Shown here piece after piece: positions 47,305-57,924 of a stretch of 64,000 bases of DNA. Source of the stretch: JABMQB01 sp963677475 (GTDB taxonomy: Bacteria; Bacteroidota; Bacteroidia; Bacteroidales; Prolixibacteraceae); NCBI GenBank assembly GCA_963677475.2, contig CAXXQD010000016.1:1-64000 (forward strand), given 5' to 3'. The first letter of the stretch is position 1, and each line of letters begins with the position of its first letter. A model generated the notes under the pieces. That model ran no database searches and was not told the origin of the DNA. It saw only the letters and a list, made by a program, of their open reading frames with translations. The position numbers and the translations under genes were made by a program.

Positions 47305-49152
47305 CTATTCGGCAAGCGGATCAAATGTACCATTGATCCATCCTAAGGTTTGTTCAACGGCAATACTTTTTGTTATAATCGATTGAGGCACACCAAAGAA
47401 ATCATATAATTCTCTATAATCAATAACCACGTTTTGACCATTATAAGTGTCCAAGTTTCTTATGCTTATTGTCCAATATTTATTTATATCTGCAGGATCT
47501 AATGGATCAACATGTCCAAATTGATAAGCGGTATCAAAATGATACATTTGATAATATGGTGATTCTTTATCTCTAATTGTTGAACTCCAAGGGTATTTAA
47601 GTCTATATAGCAATCCTTGCCTTTGAGTTCCATTTAATTTAGTAACTTTATTTCCTAAATCTTCCCTGAACATAAGCCTACGCCGCATATCCCAATACCT
47701 TTTATTCTCAAAGGCAAATTCAATTTGCCGCTCAATCATAATATACTCACGTAATTCTTCCTTTGAAACTGAACTCGGTATTCCATAACTACCATCCCCT
47801 TGTTCAATACCGGCTCGAGCCCGTATTGCCCGTACATTTTCTAAGGCTTCATTTTGAATGCCAAGTTCGTTGGCACACTCTGCAAAGTTTAATAATACTT
47901 CTGCATATCTTAATTCAATCCAGGCAGTACTGGTTTGATTAATGTCAGTTCTGGTGATATCAGGATTTGTAGCCTTTTTATTATAAAAACCTGTCGCAGG
48001 AGTCCTATTACCTTCGGTTGAATTGCGATGTGCAAAAACAACAGTAATATCCCTTCCACTCATAAACCATTCTGATCCATGGTAGGCTACTGTTGCATAA
48101 AAACGGGGATCACGATTTTCCCAAAATTTAGTTTCACTATACCCCGATTCAGGATCGCTGATTGACTTTCCATTTGCCATAGGAAATGCATTTACCAACT
48201 GCAAAGTTGGAGAAAAACTTCCACTTCCTCCTCCTGAATAAGGTCGCACATCGCCTTCCCATCCATGTGTATAAGAACTTCCAGCACTTAAGCTATATCG
48301 TTTGAAGATAATTGCTTCAGGATTATCGAGTACATTCGTAGTAAAAATTGTTGCAAAATCTGGGTATAAAGCCCTTGGAACAGACATTTGTGCAAGAAGA
48401 TCTATCGCTTGTTTATTAGCATCGTAAGCTCTTTGCCACCTTGACTGATCATTGTTTGGATTAAACATTGGACTAGCCCATGCAAGTAAAATACGGCCTT
48501 TAAAAGCTGCAGCTGCACCACTGGTTATTCTACCTTTATCATCAGTTTGTGTCCATTCAACCGGTAAGTCTGCAATCGCTTCATCCAAATCTGCAATAAT
48601 TTCGTCAATCGACACAGTAGTCTTGCTACGTGGAACATCTAATGCTTCTGATCCTTCAAATGGATCTTGAACTTCCTTAATGATAGGTACCCCTCCGTAT
48701 AACCTAACTAGCCTCCAGTAACGTAATGCCCGCAGGAATAAAGCTTGTCCACGAAGCGGAGCTTTGAGATTTTCATCTATTGGCGAGCTTTCAATTCCTT
48801 CTAATCCAATATTAATCAAACGAATAAGACGATAGTTATCTTTGTGAAATTCATTTTCAGCACCAATGTCACTTTCTGATGTAAATCCATACAATAATTC
48901 GATTCCACTTGACGAATAGCTTTCATCACAATTGGTTGAATTTGCCCCAAATGATGCTCCCGGCATATTCGAGTTATACAAATTATTTATATAGAGTTCA
49001 ATCTGTGTTTCATCTTCCCAAATTCTCTCATCTAGAGTTGTTAAATCTTGTTTGTCCAATACGTCCTGACATGAAAACAGAAATATCGGCAACAACATTA
49101 TACTTATATATTTTATTTGTCTCATGCTATTTAATTTATTTTTCATTTTCAT
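47305..49152 (-). CDS. SusD/RagB-family glycan-binding lipoprotein
   Basis: A 615-residue lipoprotein (lipobox LFSC, Cys28) with a SusD-like helical scaffold (FLRALRYWRLVRLYGGVPII, DEIIADLDEAIADLP, ELRYAEVLLNFAECANELG, YIMIERQIEFAFENKRYWDMRRR). It is longer than the other SusD in this window and binds glycans for the SusC encoded upstream, 32 bases away. Alternative ATGs at 49146 and 49125 are possible starts; all retain the signal. Confidence 0.92.
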   Translation of the reverse strand: MKMKNKLNSMRQIKYISIMLLPIFLFSCQDVLDKQDLTTLDERIWEDETQIELYINNLYNSNMPGASFGANSTNCDESYSSSGIELLYGFTSESDIGAENEFHKDNYRLIRLINIGLEGIESSPIDENLKAPLRGQALFLRALRYWRLVRLYGGVPIIKEVQDPFEGSEALDVPRSKTTVSIDEIIADLDEAIADLPVEWTQTDDKGRITSGAAAAFKGRILLAWASPMFNPNNDQSRWQRAYDANKQAIDLLAQMSVPRALYPDFATIFTTNVLDNPEAIIFKRYSLSAGSSYTHGWEGDVRPYSGGGSGSFSPTLQLVNAFPMANGKSISDPESGYSETKFWENRDPRFYATVAYHGSEWFMSGRDITVVFAHRNSTEGNRTPATGFYNKKATNPDITRTDINQTSTAWIELRYAEVLLNFAECANELGIQNEALENVRAIRARAGIEQGDGSYGIPSSVSKEELREYIMIERQIEFAFENKRYWDMRRRLMFREDLGNKVTKLNGTQRQGLLYRLKYPWSSTIRDKESPYYQMYHFDTAYQFGHVDPLDPADINKYWTISIRNLDTYNGQNVVIDYRELYDFFGVPQSIITKSIAVEQTLGWINGTFDPLAE

Positions 49153-49184
49153 AAAATCTTATATCCATTAATAAAAATAGCTCT

Positions 49185-52100
49185 TTATAGACTTAGGTTG
49201 ACCCCTAAGCTAAATGTACGTAATAATGGGTATGTATTGTACCTTGCGATGGCATCTTCTTTATACTTAAATGTAGTAATCGGGGACCAAAGATTGGTTC
49301 CAACTAGGAAGACCCTCAAATTTCCAATTCCCCAATTCTTTGTAATATTTTTAGGGACATTATAGGATATGTTCACATTTTTCAATCTTAGCTGATAAAT
49401 GTCTTTCATCCAGAATGTAGAAACCCACTGATTTGAGCTGGCATAAAACGGACTTGGATATTTAGCATTTGTATTTTCAGGTGTCCAGAAATCGCTCCAA
49501 AATGCCGGTGAATTTGTTGATACTAATTCACCATTGGACTCAGATGTTCTTGGAACCGTTCGAGCCAATTTGTCAACTACTTTATTATTAATTCCATAAG
49601 CCATAGACCAAAGCATGCTTACCCTTAAATCTTTCCACCCAGCGCTCATTGATATATTTGTTGGCAGGAAATGTTTCCAAGATAGCACATCCCCAACTCT
49701 TTCAACATACTTTTTATCACTATCCGTAATATTCCCATCTGGTTCGAAAACTGTGTTTGGTTCACCACCTTGCACATCACCTTGTCTGCCTATATCTTCA
49801 AAATAATAGCTACCTGGTTGTGTTATTGGAGTTCCGTTAATTAAATATCCATGTCCCCATCTCTCCATCCATTCAGCATTAATTGCATCCAATTGTTCTT
49901 GAGTCCTAATAATCCCATTACTTATAAATCCTTCTTCCCTGCCTTCGGCATAGGTACTTTGTCCAATAGGGTACCTGAAATCGTCTGGTGTATATTGGGT
50001 AGGTCGTTCAATAATACGGTTTGTTGCATACGAGAAATTACCGCTAATAGTCCAAAATATATCTTTATTAATTTTTCCTCTATATCCAATTTGTCCGTCA
50101 AATCCCCATGCTTCCAATCGTCCGAGGTTTTCACTTGGCATTTCTCCAAGACCAGCAGTTTCTGCAAACTCAACAGTTCGTTTATCTAATATATCGAATT
50201 GGTATGTATAGTATCCATCAAATGTTACACTTAAGCGATTATCTAAAAATTTAAGGTCTAACCCAAGATTATGCATCAAGGATTTTTCCCAAGTCACACC
50301 TGAACTTACAACATCTGTTTTTCCGCCTACTCCTATACCAATAACTGGAATATCCGATCCAAACAAATATTGGGCATCAGAAAGTGTATATTTTCGCAAA
50401 TATTCATAACTTCCTACAGGATCATATCCTGACAATCCCATGGAGAACCTTATTTTAGCAAAATCAACAAAAGGTACTTTGTCTTTCCAGAAATCTTCTT
50501 GTGAAGCTACCCAACCAATTGAAACAGCTGGGAACAAACCTTCACGTTCTCCCGGTGAAAATTTTGTAGTTGACTCATATCTAAATGTCGATTCAATAAG
50601 GTATTTATCTGCGTAGGAATAATTTAAACGAAACACACCGGCATAATCACCGCTTTCATACATGCTACCACTTGTGGTAGGTACTAAAAATGCATCTTGA
50701 AGTTCTAAACCTGGCGTTTGCATATCTTCAGTTACAGCCTGAAAGCTATATCCTTTTCCTTCGGATTGCTCATACGTTAAAAAAGATGAAACAGTATGCT
50801 TACCAAAAGTTCTATTGTAATTTAAGTTAAGGTTTAACTGATAACTTTCGCCAAAAGAATACGATTCAGAAATCCTGTTTTTATTAGTAACCTCGTTTAC
50901 CTCATTAATTTCATTACCTAATATATATTTATATTCATTTCCGGCTAGATTAAATTGATATAAATTGTAAGGTATCATATAATCTTTACCATATCCATGT
51001 GATTCTCTTCTGCTATAAGTAGCTGAAGCTTTTAATCCTTTAATTTTTTGAAAATCGTATGATACTCGTAGATTAAGGGTATTACTTTTGTCAACCGATC
51101 TTCTATAGCTTTCAGATTCAAACAAATACAATGGGTTAAAATCTAAATTATTACTAACTGGCTTTCCATCAATATATGGTGGAGTCCATTTGGGAGCCTG
51201 CAATAGTTCCTGGAATAAGTCTTCCATGGTATTTGAACCAGCTCCAGATATATATGGACGTTTATAGTCACGGTTATCTAAAGAAACTGTTGCAGAAACT
51301 TTTAATGCTTCAGTAATACTAGCATCCAAACCTAATCTGTAAGAATATTGGCCAATACCTAATCCAGGAAAGTTCCCTTCTGTGTAGCGATAATTACCAC
51401 CAGCATAATACTGAACCTTATCGGAACCTCCTGAAAAATTGATGGTATGCCTAGTTACCATTGACCTTTGCCAAGCTTCATCCAACCAATTATAATCATA
51501 GTTTTTCATGGCATTTAACTCCTCATCTGACATAAGTATATCAGTATCATCTGGATACCGAGCATTGATCATTCTAGCTTGATCATAAGCACTTAACATC
51601 TCTGTTTGTTGTGTTGCATCCATAATACCATAGCTGCCAGAATAACTAATTCTTAATTTTCCTTCTTTCCCGCGTTTTGTCTTAACAAGTATTACACCAT
51701 TCGCTCCTTTACTGCCATAAACTGCAGCGGAAGCATCCTTTAACACCGAAAAACTTTCAATATCCGATGGATCCAACATGTCATAAGCCTCCTGACTTGT
51801 TTCAAATCCATCTACAATATATAATGGTGACGGATCTTTTGCACCACCACCTGCAGTTCCGAAAGTTGTTTCTGCACGAATCCGAATCCGGGTTTGCGCG
51901 CCGGGATTACCTGTTGGTTGGGCAGGTGACACAGAAACTCCAGGCATTCTACCATCTAGCAAGTTACTAAGGCTTTGTACAGGAAAGTCTTCTATTTCCT
52001 TTGCTGAAATACTGGAGACAGATCCCAATAAATTTGCCCGTTTAACTTCTCCATATCCTACCACTACAACTTCATCGAGGTCGGTGATATTTTCACGAAG

Positions 52101-52445
52101 TGTTACATTAATAATACTTTTCCCATTAACTGGGATATTTTGCACATTAAAACCAATAAAAGATATCATCAAGGTATCATTAGGGGATACCATTATGGAA
52201 TAACGCCCATCAATATCGGTAATGGTTCCCTGAGTAGTATTTTTTATTACTACGTTAACACCAACCATTGTTTCACCTCTTTCATCGGTTACATATCCCG
52301 ATACGTTTGAGGGCTGATTTCCCTGGGCGAACAGGGAGGAAACAATCAAAGTTTGAACTATTATTAACAAAAGGAATTTTCTTATGTTACGCATAGTCCT
52401 GAAAATGCTCATTTCCCATCGTCCGAAGAATTGTTCTATTTTCAT
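49185..52445 (-). CDS. SusC/RagA TonB-dependent receptor (no STN domain)
   Basis: A 1086-residue outer-membrane oligosaccharide importer: leader/signal peptide (1 to about 41), carboxypeptidase-D-like domain (about 47-128, VSGYVTDERGETMVGVNVVIKN), plug with VVVVGYGEVKRANLLGSVSS, RIRIRAETT, PLYIVDGFETS and KDASAAVYGSKGANGVI, and a barrel ending TYPLLRTFSLGVNLSL. Unlike the receptor at 14878 it has no STN domain, so it should not signal through a FecR partner. Its control must come from elsewhere, possibly the LacI-type sites upstream of its block. Confidence 0.94.
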   Translation of the reverse strand: MKIEQFFGRWEMSIFRTMRNIRKFLLLIIVQTLIVSSLFAQGNQPSNVSGYVTDERGETMVGVNVVIKNTTQGTITDIDGRYSIMVSPNDTLMISFIGFNVQNIPVNGKSIINVTLRENITDLDEVVVVGYGEVKRANLLGSVSSISAKEIEDFPVQSLSNLLDGRMPGVSVSPAQPTGNPGAQTRIRIRAETTFGTAGGGAKDPSPLYIVDGFETSQEAYDMLDPSDIESFSVLKDASAAVYGSKGANGVILVKTKRGKEGKLRISYSGSYGIMDATQQTEMLSAYDQARMINARYPDDTDILMSDEELNAMKNYDYNWLDEAWQRSMVTRHTINFSGGSDKVQYYAGGNYRYTEGNFPGLGIGQYSYRLGLDASITEALKVSATVSLDNRDYKRPYISGAGSNTMEDLFQELLQAPKWTPPYIDGKPVSNNLDFNPLYLFESESYRRSVDKSNTLNLRVSYDFQKIKGLKASATYSRRESHGYGKDYMIPYNLYQFNLAGNEYKYILGNEINEVNEVTNKNRISESYSFGESYQLNLNLNYNRTFGKHTVSSFLTYEQSEGKGYSFQAVTEDMQTPGLELQDAFLVPTTSGSMYESGDYAGVFRLNYSYADKYLIESTFRYESTTKFSPGEREGLFPAVSIGWVASQEDFWKDKVPFVDFAKIRFSMGLSGYDPVGSYEYLRKYTLSDAQYLFGSDIPVIGIGVGGKTDVVSSGVTWEKSLMHNLGLDLKFLDNRLSVTFDGYYTYQFDILDKRTVEFAETAGLGEMPSENLGRLEAWGFDGQIGYRGKINKDIFWTISGNFSYATNRIIERPTQYTPDDFRYPIGQSTYAEGREEGFISNGIIRTQEQLDAINAEWMERWGHGYLINGTPITQPGSYYFEDIGRQGDVQGGEPNTVFEPDGNITDSDKKYVERVGDVLSWKHFLPTNISMSAGWKDLRVSMLWSMAYGINNKVVDKLARTVPRTSESNGELVSTNSPAFWSDFWTPENTNAKYPSPFYASSNQWVSTFWMKDIYQLRLKNVNISYNVPKNITKNWGIGNLRVFLVGTNLWSPITTFKYKEDAIARYNTYPLLRTFSLGVNLSL

Positions 52446-52612
52446 GAATTTAGGTTTAAATATTAATTAATTAAGTTGTTTAAAATATTTGCTAGATTAA
52501 TTTAATCCGATAAAAAATACTTTTATATAATTTAGAATTGATTTATTTTCTTCTATTCAAACATTGTTTCATTTGGTATACAACATTACATTCAGCTCAC
52601 AAATTTGATTGT

Positions 52613-53626
52613 TTACAGAACAATTTTGGTTGTTTTTACAGAACCATTAAGCTGGGCTTTCACCAAATAAATACCTTCCTGAAAATCATTCATTAATATA
52701 ATATTGGTATTTTTTTTAGAAATAACAGTTTTGCCCGATAAGTCATAAACAGCGACATCGGCAGGTTTCGAAATGCGGATAGTTTTATCATAGCTGTATA
52801 TCTTTAGTTTATCTATCTCCGGAATATTTGATGTGGAATTTGGAGTGACAACACCATAAATTTTAACATCATGAATTCTTGGAGTTTGTTCCCCACATTC
52901 GGCAAAACGCAACATAACATTTTCTGACCATATACCATCTTCCCAAGTCATTCCGTATGCGCTAGGCTGACAATTGAAAATATTCTGGGTTTTTATTCCC
53001 GTTGCTATTTCTTTTGTAAAACTTAATGCATAAGCAGCACCTCCGGGTTGGTACCTAATTGTATCCCAAGTTGCACCATCATCAGTACTGATTTCAAGCA
53101 TTACTCCTCTTTTATTTCCTCCTGTACTTGAATGTGACCATTGAATAATATCAACATAACTTAGTTTTCTAAGATCCAATATAAATTCTCCATGAATCAT
53201 TGGAAGGTATCCTTGTGCAGCCTCGTAATCCCTACTTATTTCAACAAAACCATCGGATACATTTTGGGTGTTATCCGTTGAATTAGCATAGGCATAAGCT
53301 GTTTGCCATTCGGGGGCAAAAGCACAGTTTCTGAAAATATAAGTAGCCTTATCACTTGATCCCATAAATTGCACCTCAATTGAGTCGTTTTTGAATCCAT
53401 AAATTGGATCTCCCGTAATAGGATCAGCGGAATTATCACTATTACCATCATTTGGATTTGAATCGGTATGGAATTTATCAAATCCCATAAAGTTTTCATT
53501 TAATACTAACGCTTCACTCGAGAATAGATTTCCCCATCCTGTCCCTGTGGTTATATCTTGACTTTTAGCCAAATAGCTAAAAACTACTATAAAAAGAATT
53601 ACTAAAAAAGATGCTTTGTTTTTCAT
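52613..53626 (-). CDS. Secreted T9SS protein of unknown function (paralogue 1)
   Basis: A 337-residue protein with a signal peptide (1 to about 22), a core beta-rich region (about 25-255) and a T9SS type A tail (about 265-337, KLKIYSYDKTIRISKPADVAVY to VKTTKIVL). Marked motifs shared with the next gene are CAFAPEWQTAY, GGNKRGVMLEIS-DDGATWDT, SAYGMTWEDGIWSENVMLRF and TPRIHDVKIYG. It sits directly upstream of SusC and so holds a place often taken by surface glycan-binding proteins or lyases. I do not recognise the family. The NMLRF-region Arg and paired acidic residues could be catalytic or binding sites, but this is only a guess. Confidence 0.72.
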   Translation of the reverse strand: MKNKASFLVILFIVVFSYLAKSQDITTGTGWGNLFSSEALVLNENFMGFDKFHTDSNPNDGNSDNSADPITGDPIYGFKNDSIEVQFMGSSDKATYIFRNCAFAPEWQTAYAYANSTDNTQNVSDGFVEISRDYEAAQGYLPMIHGEFILDLRKLSYVDIIQWSHSSTGGNKRGVMLEISTDDGATWDTIRYQPGGAAYALSFTKEIATGIKTQNIFNCQPSAYGMTWEDGIWSENVMLRFAECGEQTPRIHDVKIYGVVTPNSTSNIPEIDKLKIYSYDKTIRISKPADVAVYDLSGKTVISKKNTNIILMNDFQEGIYLVKAQLNGSVKTTKIVL

Positions 53627-54104
53627 AGCTTTATTTTATACATATAAATGAATATGAATCTATTCAATTTTAAACGCAATACTTAGATTAATATGCACAA
53701 CCGCCAAAAGTTTGAGAATTCTCCAAGATAACTTTCTCTAATTAGAAGAAATAATCAACGAAGTTATCGGCAACCTAATCATAATGTCAAAATGCAGCAA
53801 AAATAACCACCCACGAATGAACATCAATTTCAATCTAAGTTTCTCTTTAGCAAGATTCACCTAAAAGCGGTGAGTCAATTATAAAGCCAAAAATTTATAT
53901 AGCTTTTGTAAAACCAGACAAATTCTTAACCTAATTTTAAATCCTCAAAAAATAACCGGCATGAAAGAAAAAGTATCCAAGAAAGATTTTGTTTAGAATA
54001 TTATTAATAAAACATTAGTCTTCAATGATATCAATTTTCATTATAAATATTATGAACAATCCTTGATCAATACTTTTCCTGTCACCCCTTATTTCACATT
54101 ATTC
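53627..54104. other. Intergenic region between the two T9SS paralogues
   Basis: 478 AT-rich bases with no open reading frame of note, no strong hairpin and no operator-like palindrome of the type seen at 39.5 and 61.1 kb. It probably carries a promoter for the downstream block (gene at 53626, SusC, SusD), but no convincing TAnnTTTG/TTTG pair was picked out. Confidence 0.4.
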
Positions 54105-55124
54105 TTATTTAACAAAAACTTTTGTTGTTTTTAAACGGTTTCCAGCCTGAGCTTTTACAATATAAACTCCTTCAGTTAAATCGTTCATTGCCACAACATT
54201 TGAATTCTCAACTGTCCTTACAAGTTTTCCTGCAATATTATACACTTTCACATCAGCAGGTTCCGAAATACGTATCATTTTATCATAGCTATGTATCCGT
54301 AACAGGTTTTTGTTTATATCTTCCGCAGAGTTTGGATCACCAGGATCCCGAAGAACCCCATAAACTTTAAGGTCATGGATTCTAGGCACTTGATTTGGAG
54401 ATATACTAAAACGTAGCATTACATTCGATGCCCAAATTCCATCTTCCCAAACCATACCATATCCAGAAGGCTGACAATTATACGTATTCTCAGTTCTTAC
54501 TGGACCATAAACATCAGTAGTATTGTAAGATCCTGTTCTTCCATCGCTTAACTGCATTCGCAACGTATCCCAAGTTAAACTATCATCAAGACTATATTCC
54601 AAAAGTATTCCTCGTTTATTACCACCGCAACTTGAATGGGTATACTGTACAACTTCAACGTAGTCCAATTCCCTCAAGTCAACAATAAAATATCCTTGAA
54701 TTTGACCGGGGTTACTGCCATAGGTCCTACTCACTTCAATAAAGCCATCAGAAACATTAGTTGTATTTTCTGTGGCATTATCATACCCATAAGCTGTTTG
54801 CCATTCAGGAGCAAAAGCACACTGGTAACAATCGTATGTCGCCTTTGTAGCCTCGGCTCCTAAAAATGGTACATCAAAAACACGATTGGTATAACCATAT
54901 ACGACTTCACTGGTAACCGGATCAATTGAGTTTTCGCTACTCCCATCAGCAGGATTCTCGTCTGAATGAAAGAAGTCATAACTCTGAAAGTTGTCATTTA
55001 ATACTAGTGATTCTGTTGGGTTTAAATCTCCCCAACCAGTACCTGTCCCGTCATCAACCTGGGAATAAGAAGTTAAACACAAGCCAAATACGGCTAAAAT
55101 TAAAGTAAAAAGTTTTCCATACAT
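54105..55124 (-). CDS. Secreted T9SS protein of unknown function (paralogue 2)
   Basis: 339 residues: signal peptide (1 to about 21), core domain and T9SS type A tail (LLRIHSYDKMIRISEPADVKVY to KTTKVFVK). It shares with its paralogue the motifs CAFAPEWQTAY, GGNKRGILLEYS-DDSLTWDT, PSGYGMVWEDGIWASNVMLRF and PRIHDLKVYGV. A paired Cys set in this copy (YDCYQCAFAPEW) is not fully kept in the other. It is placed 34 bases after the symporter gene and so is probably part of the sugar-acid operon transcript. Function unknown; pectin binding or cleavage at the surface is the likeliest role. Confidence 0.72.
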   Translation of the reverse strand: MYGKLFTLILAVFGLCLTSYSQVDDGTGTGWGDLNPTESLVLNDNFQSYDFFHSDENPADGSSENSIDPVTSEVVYGYTNRVFDVPFLGAEATKATYDCYQCAFAPEWQTAYGYDNATENTTNVSDGFIEVSRTYGSNPGQIQGYFIVDLRELDYVEVVQYTHSSCGGNKRGILLEYSLDDSLTWDTLRMQLSDGRTGSYNTTDVYGPVRTENTYNCQPSGYGMVWEDGIWASNVMLRFSISPNQVPRIHDLKVYGVLRDPGDPNSAEDINKNLLRIHSYDKMIRISEPADVKVYNIAGKLVRTVENSNVVAMNDLTEGVYIVKAQAGNRLKTTKVFVK

Positions 55125-55158
55125 GATAAATTAATTTAGTAGTTATAAAAAATAAAAA

Positions 55159-56733
55159 TTAACGAATTTTCTTTCGTTCTCGTTTCAATTTAGCCCACCC
55201 ATAATACGTTAACGAATCATCAGCAGGTTGAGTTTTAAAAATTAGACTGGCGATATAAGCAAATAGCATCAAAACAATGTGGCTATATACACCAATCATA
55301 TATTTATGCTGGTTAAAATTCCAACTCCCCAAATCAAGCAAGAGGCCTTTATTCCCCTCAAGGCCAATTGGTTTTGATGTTAGTAAAGCATAAATAGTAA
55401 AAAGAATGCTTGCAAAAATCCCAACATATATTCCTTTTTTATTAGTCCTTTTGCTAAAAATGCCAAGAATAAACATTCCGGCAATCCCACCAGAGAAAAT
55501 AGCGTAGAGGGTAAAAATAATTCCTAAAACACCTTCTCCCCCAGCTTTTACATAAAATAACGCTACTGAAATTGCCCCTATTCCTGCCAAAGCAATAAAG
55601 GTCCTGCTTAAAATCATTTGTTTCTTTTCTGGCGTATTGGGTTTCCATCTCAGGTAATAGTCCTCCAAACAAATCGCAGACAAACAATTTAAATCAGAAT
55701 CAAGGCTCGAAAATGCTGCAGCGATCAATGCTGATAAGATTAATCCGATTACCCCTACAGGCAAATTAGACATTATGAATATTGGGAAGATATCGTCAGG
55801 CCTGATATCTGCCGGCAATTGAACTCCAGTAATTTTATAATATGAAAAAAGAGCTGTTCCGATAAACATAAACAAGGCCCATACAGGCACACTCATTAAA
55901 ACCCCAAACAAGGAAGCTTTAACTGCGTCTTTATCTGATTTAGCTGTTAAATATCGTTGAACAATTGTTTGGTCGGTTCCATATTTTTGAATAGCATAAA
56001 ATACACCATTTAAAGCCATTACCCAGAAGGTCAGGTTGACAAACTCGAGATCGAATGGACCAAACCCGATTCGACCATTATCCATAGCAACCTGCCAAAT
56101 TTGAGATGGCCCGCCTTCAACTGAAAATAAAAGTATAATTAGTGAAACGATTCCTCCTCCTATAAGCATGAACCCCTGGATTACATCAAGCCAGATCACA
56201 GCCTCAATCCCGCCAATCATGGTAATAAGAATCACAATTACACCAATAATAAAAATAATATAAGTTGTACTTATCCCTGTCATATTTGACAATGCCATTG
56301 AAATTAGGTAAAAAACAGTACCCATTTTAGCGAAGTGGTTTAAAACAAATCCTAAAGAAGTATATAAGCGTGCACCAAAACCAAATCTTCGTTCAAAATA
56401 TTCATATGCACTCAATCGAATAACTTTTCTAAATAAAGGCACAATTATTCCAACAATAAAAATAAGCACCAAAGGAACCATTAGTCCTTGTACAAGACGA
56501 ATCCAGTTGGTTGAATATCCCTCACCCGGATATGCCAGGAATGTTACGCTGCTGATTAATGTTGCAAGAATAGACATCCCGATTGCCCAGGAAGGAATTT
56601 TGCCTCCAGCGGTAAAATAATTATTTGTGTTTTTTTGCCGTTTTGAAAACCGCAATCCAACAACTATCGAAACAATAAATGTTGCTACAATAATAATGTA
56701 ATCTATAATATGTATCGAAACCGCGTTTTCCAT
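55159..56733 (-). CDS. Sodium:solute symporter (SSS family)
   Basis: A 524-residue inner-membrane protein with about 13-14 helices and the SSS signature region YFTAGGKIPSWAIGMSILATLISSVTFLAYPG near the N-terminus. The substrate is not evident from the sequence. The operon suggests a uronate, oligogalacturonide product or sugar acid taken up with Na+. Its ATG abuts the kinase stop codon (no gap), so the two are translationally coupled. Confidence 0.9.
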   Translation of the reverse strand: MENAVSIHIIDYIIIVATFIVSIVVGLRFSKRQKNTNNYFTAGGKIPSWAIGMSILATLISSVTFLAYPGEGYSTNWIRLVQGLMVPLVLIFIVGIIVPLFRKVIRLSAYEYFERRFGFGARLYTSLGFVLNHFAKMGTVFYLISMALSNMTGISTTYIIFIIGVIVILITMIGGIEAVIWLDVIQGFMLIGGGIVSLIILLFSVEGGPSQIWQVAMDNGRIGFGPFDLEFVNLTFWVMALNGVFYAIQKYGTDQTIVQRYLTAKSDKDAVKASLFGVLMSVPVWALFMFIGTALFSYYKITGVQLPADIRPDDIFPIFIMSNLPVGVIGLILSALIAAAFSSLDSDLNCLSAICLEDYYLRWKPNTPEKKQMILSRTFIALAGIGAISVALFYVKAGGEGVLGIIFTLYAIFSGGIAGMFILGIFSKRTNKKGIYVGIFASILFTIYALLTSKPIGLEGNKGLLLDLGSWNFNQHKYMIGVYSHIVLMLFAYIASLIFKTQPADDSLTYYGWAKLKRERKKIR

Positions 56734-57906
56734 TTAAATTAGATTTACTTCAGCATTTTCAAAATTGATGTTTTTGGGCCAGGAATAGCTTCCCGGCTTG
56801 GTGGTAATGCACAGATTTGGATATTCATCTACCTTCATTTGAATGATCCCAAGATCGAGTTCTTTAAAGGGGTACAATTTTTCTATTTTAAGCGAATTTA
56901 AAATTTCTGAAGTGGTTGCCCCCCCTTCAATGAATAAACTATCTAACTGAACCCTTTGCATTACATTTTTCACTAATTCGGCAATTGTATTTTTAATTCG
57001 AACTGCCAGTCCTTCCTCATTATTAAATTCGAAATCGACTGAAACAATTGTTTTTAAATTCTTATTTAAGCAATCAACCACATCATCTACCCATTGATCA
57101 AATGTACTTTGCTCATAATCGGACCTACAATAAACATCTTCTGGCATATTCTTCTTTATTACGGAAGAATTATCCAAACGTTTAAGTATTCCATTACTTT
57201 TAGGAAATGCACTTCCGAATACAAATAGTGAACGGTTATCAGGCAGTACAGTTTCCTTTTTTAAATCTTTGATTTCTTTATGACCTGAGTTTAAGATCAC
57301 ATCGAAGAAACCGGCACCACCAGCAGCAATTGTAGTTTCATCTATTTTAGATGCCCAATTCTGCATATCCTCTAAATTCTTCACATCCCCGATTACTAAT
57401 CCTTCAGCTGAGTGCACTTCGTCTACTTTTTTAGACTCGACACTACATATTCCGCTATCGATAATCGACACCACTGAAGATGTCCTTATTGGGAAGTCCG
57501 GATCATTGGAAAAATGGGTTTCGGAAATAGGAATACCTTTAATTGTATATATTCCTTTTTCTATCAAACGGTCAAACACTGGATTCCCGGCAACTATAAC
57601 CGCCCGTTTTTTCCTGGAGGCTTTTATTTGCGCAACCAATTCTGCAGCAATGTTTCCGCGAAGAACTGAATCCAGTTTTTTATAAATATATTCCGGCTTT
57701 AATTGTAATAGCTTTTGCGTTATTTTTTCAATTTCCAGCGAAGCTTCACTAGCTATCATTGACCGGGTATCGGTTGCAATAATTAATAATTCGGCATCGG
57801 TAACCCCATTAACTTCGGTTTCTATAATTACCTTTAATCCGTATTTTAATCCAATTCCACCAATCTCGGCAGCACCAGTAAAGTCATCTGCAATAACTGC
57901 AATCAT
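56734..57906 (-). CDS. Four-carbon acid sugar kinase family protein (DUF1537)
   Basis: A 390-residue cytoplasmic kinase. The N-terminal domain begins MIAVIADDFTGAAEIGG, the hallmark of the DtnK/OtnK/DUF1537 family, with YKKLDSVLRGN further on. The C-terminal domain carries the nucleotide-binding segment FIEGGATTSEIL. Known members phosphorylate D-threonate, erythronate or related acids at O-4. The gene lies 18 bases after the PdxA-like gene, the same pairing used in D-threonate breakdown. The actual substrate here is inferred. Confidence 0.87.
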   Translation of the reverse strand: MIAVIADDFTGAAEIGGIGLKYGLKVIIETEVNGVTDAELLIIATDTRSMIASEASLEIEKITQKLLQLKPEYIYKKLDSVLRGNIAAELVAQIKASRKKRAVIVAGNPVFDRLIEKGIYTIKGIPISETHFSNDPDFPIRTSSVVSIIDSGICSVESKKVDEVHSAEGLVIGDVKNLEDMQNWASKIDETTIAAGGAGFFDVILNSGHKEIKDLKKETVLPDNRSLFVFGSAFPKSNGILKRLDNSSVIKKNMPEDVYCRSDYEQSTFDQWVDDVVDCLNKNLKTIVSVDFEFNNEEGLAVRIKNTIAELVKNVMQRVQLDSLFIEGGATTSEILNSLKIEKLYPFKELDLGIIQMKVDEYPNLCITTKPGSYSWPKNINFENAEVNLI

Positions 57907-57924
57907 AATAAATTAACCTCCAAA

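Noticed and set aside
39168..54104. Two intergenic gaps of the same length (478 bases, at 39168 and 53627)
   Set aside because: The sequences do not resemble each other and only one has the operator pair, so the equal length is a coincidence.
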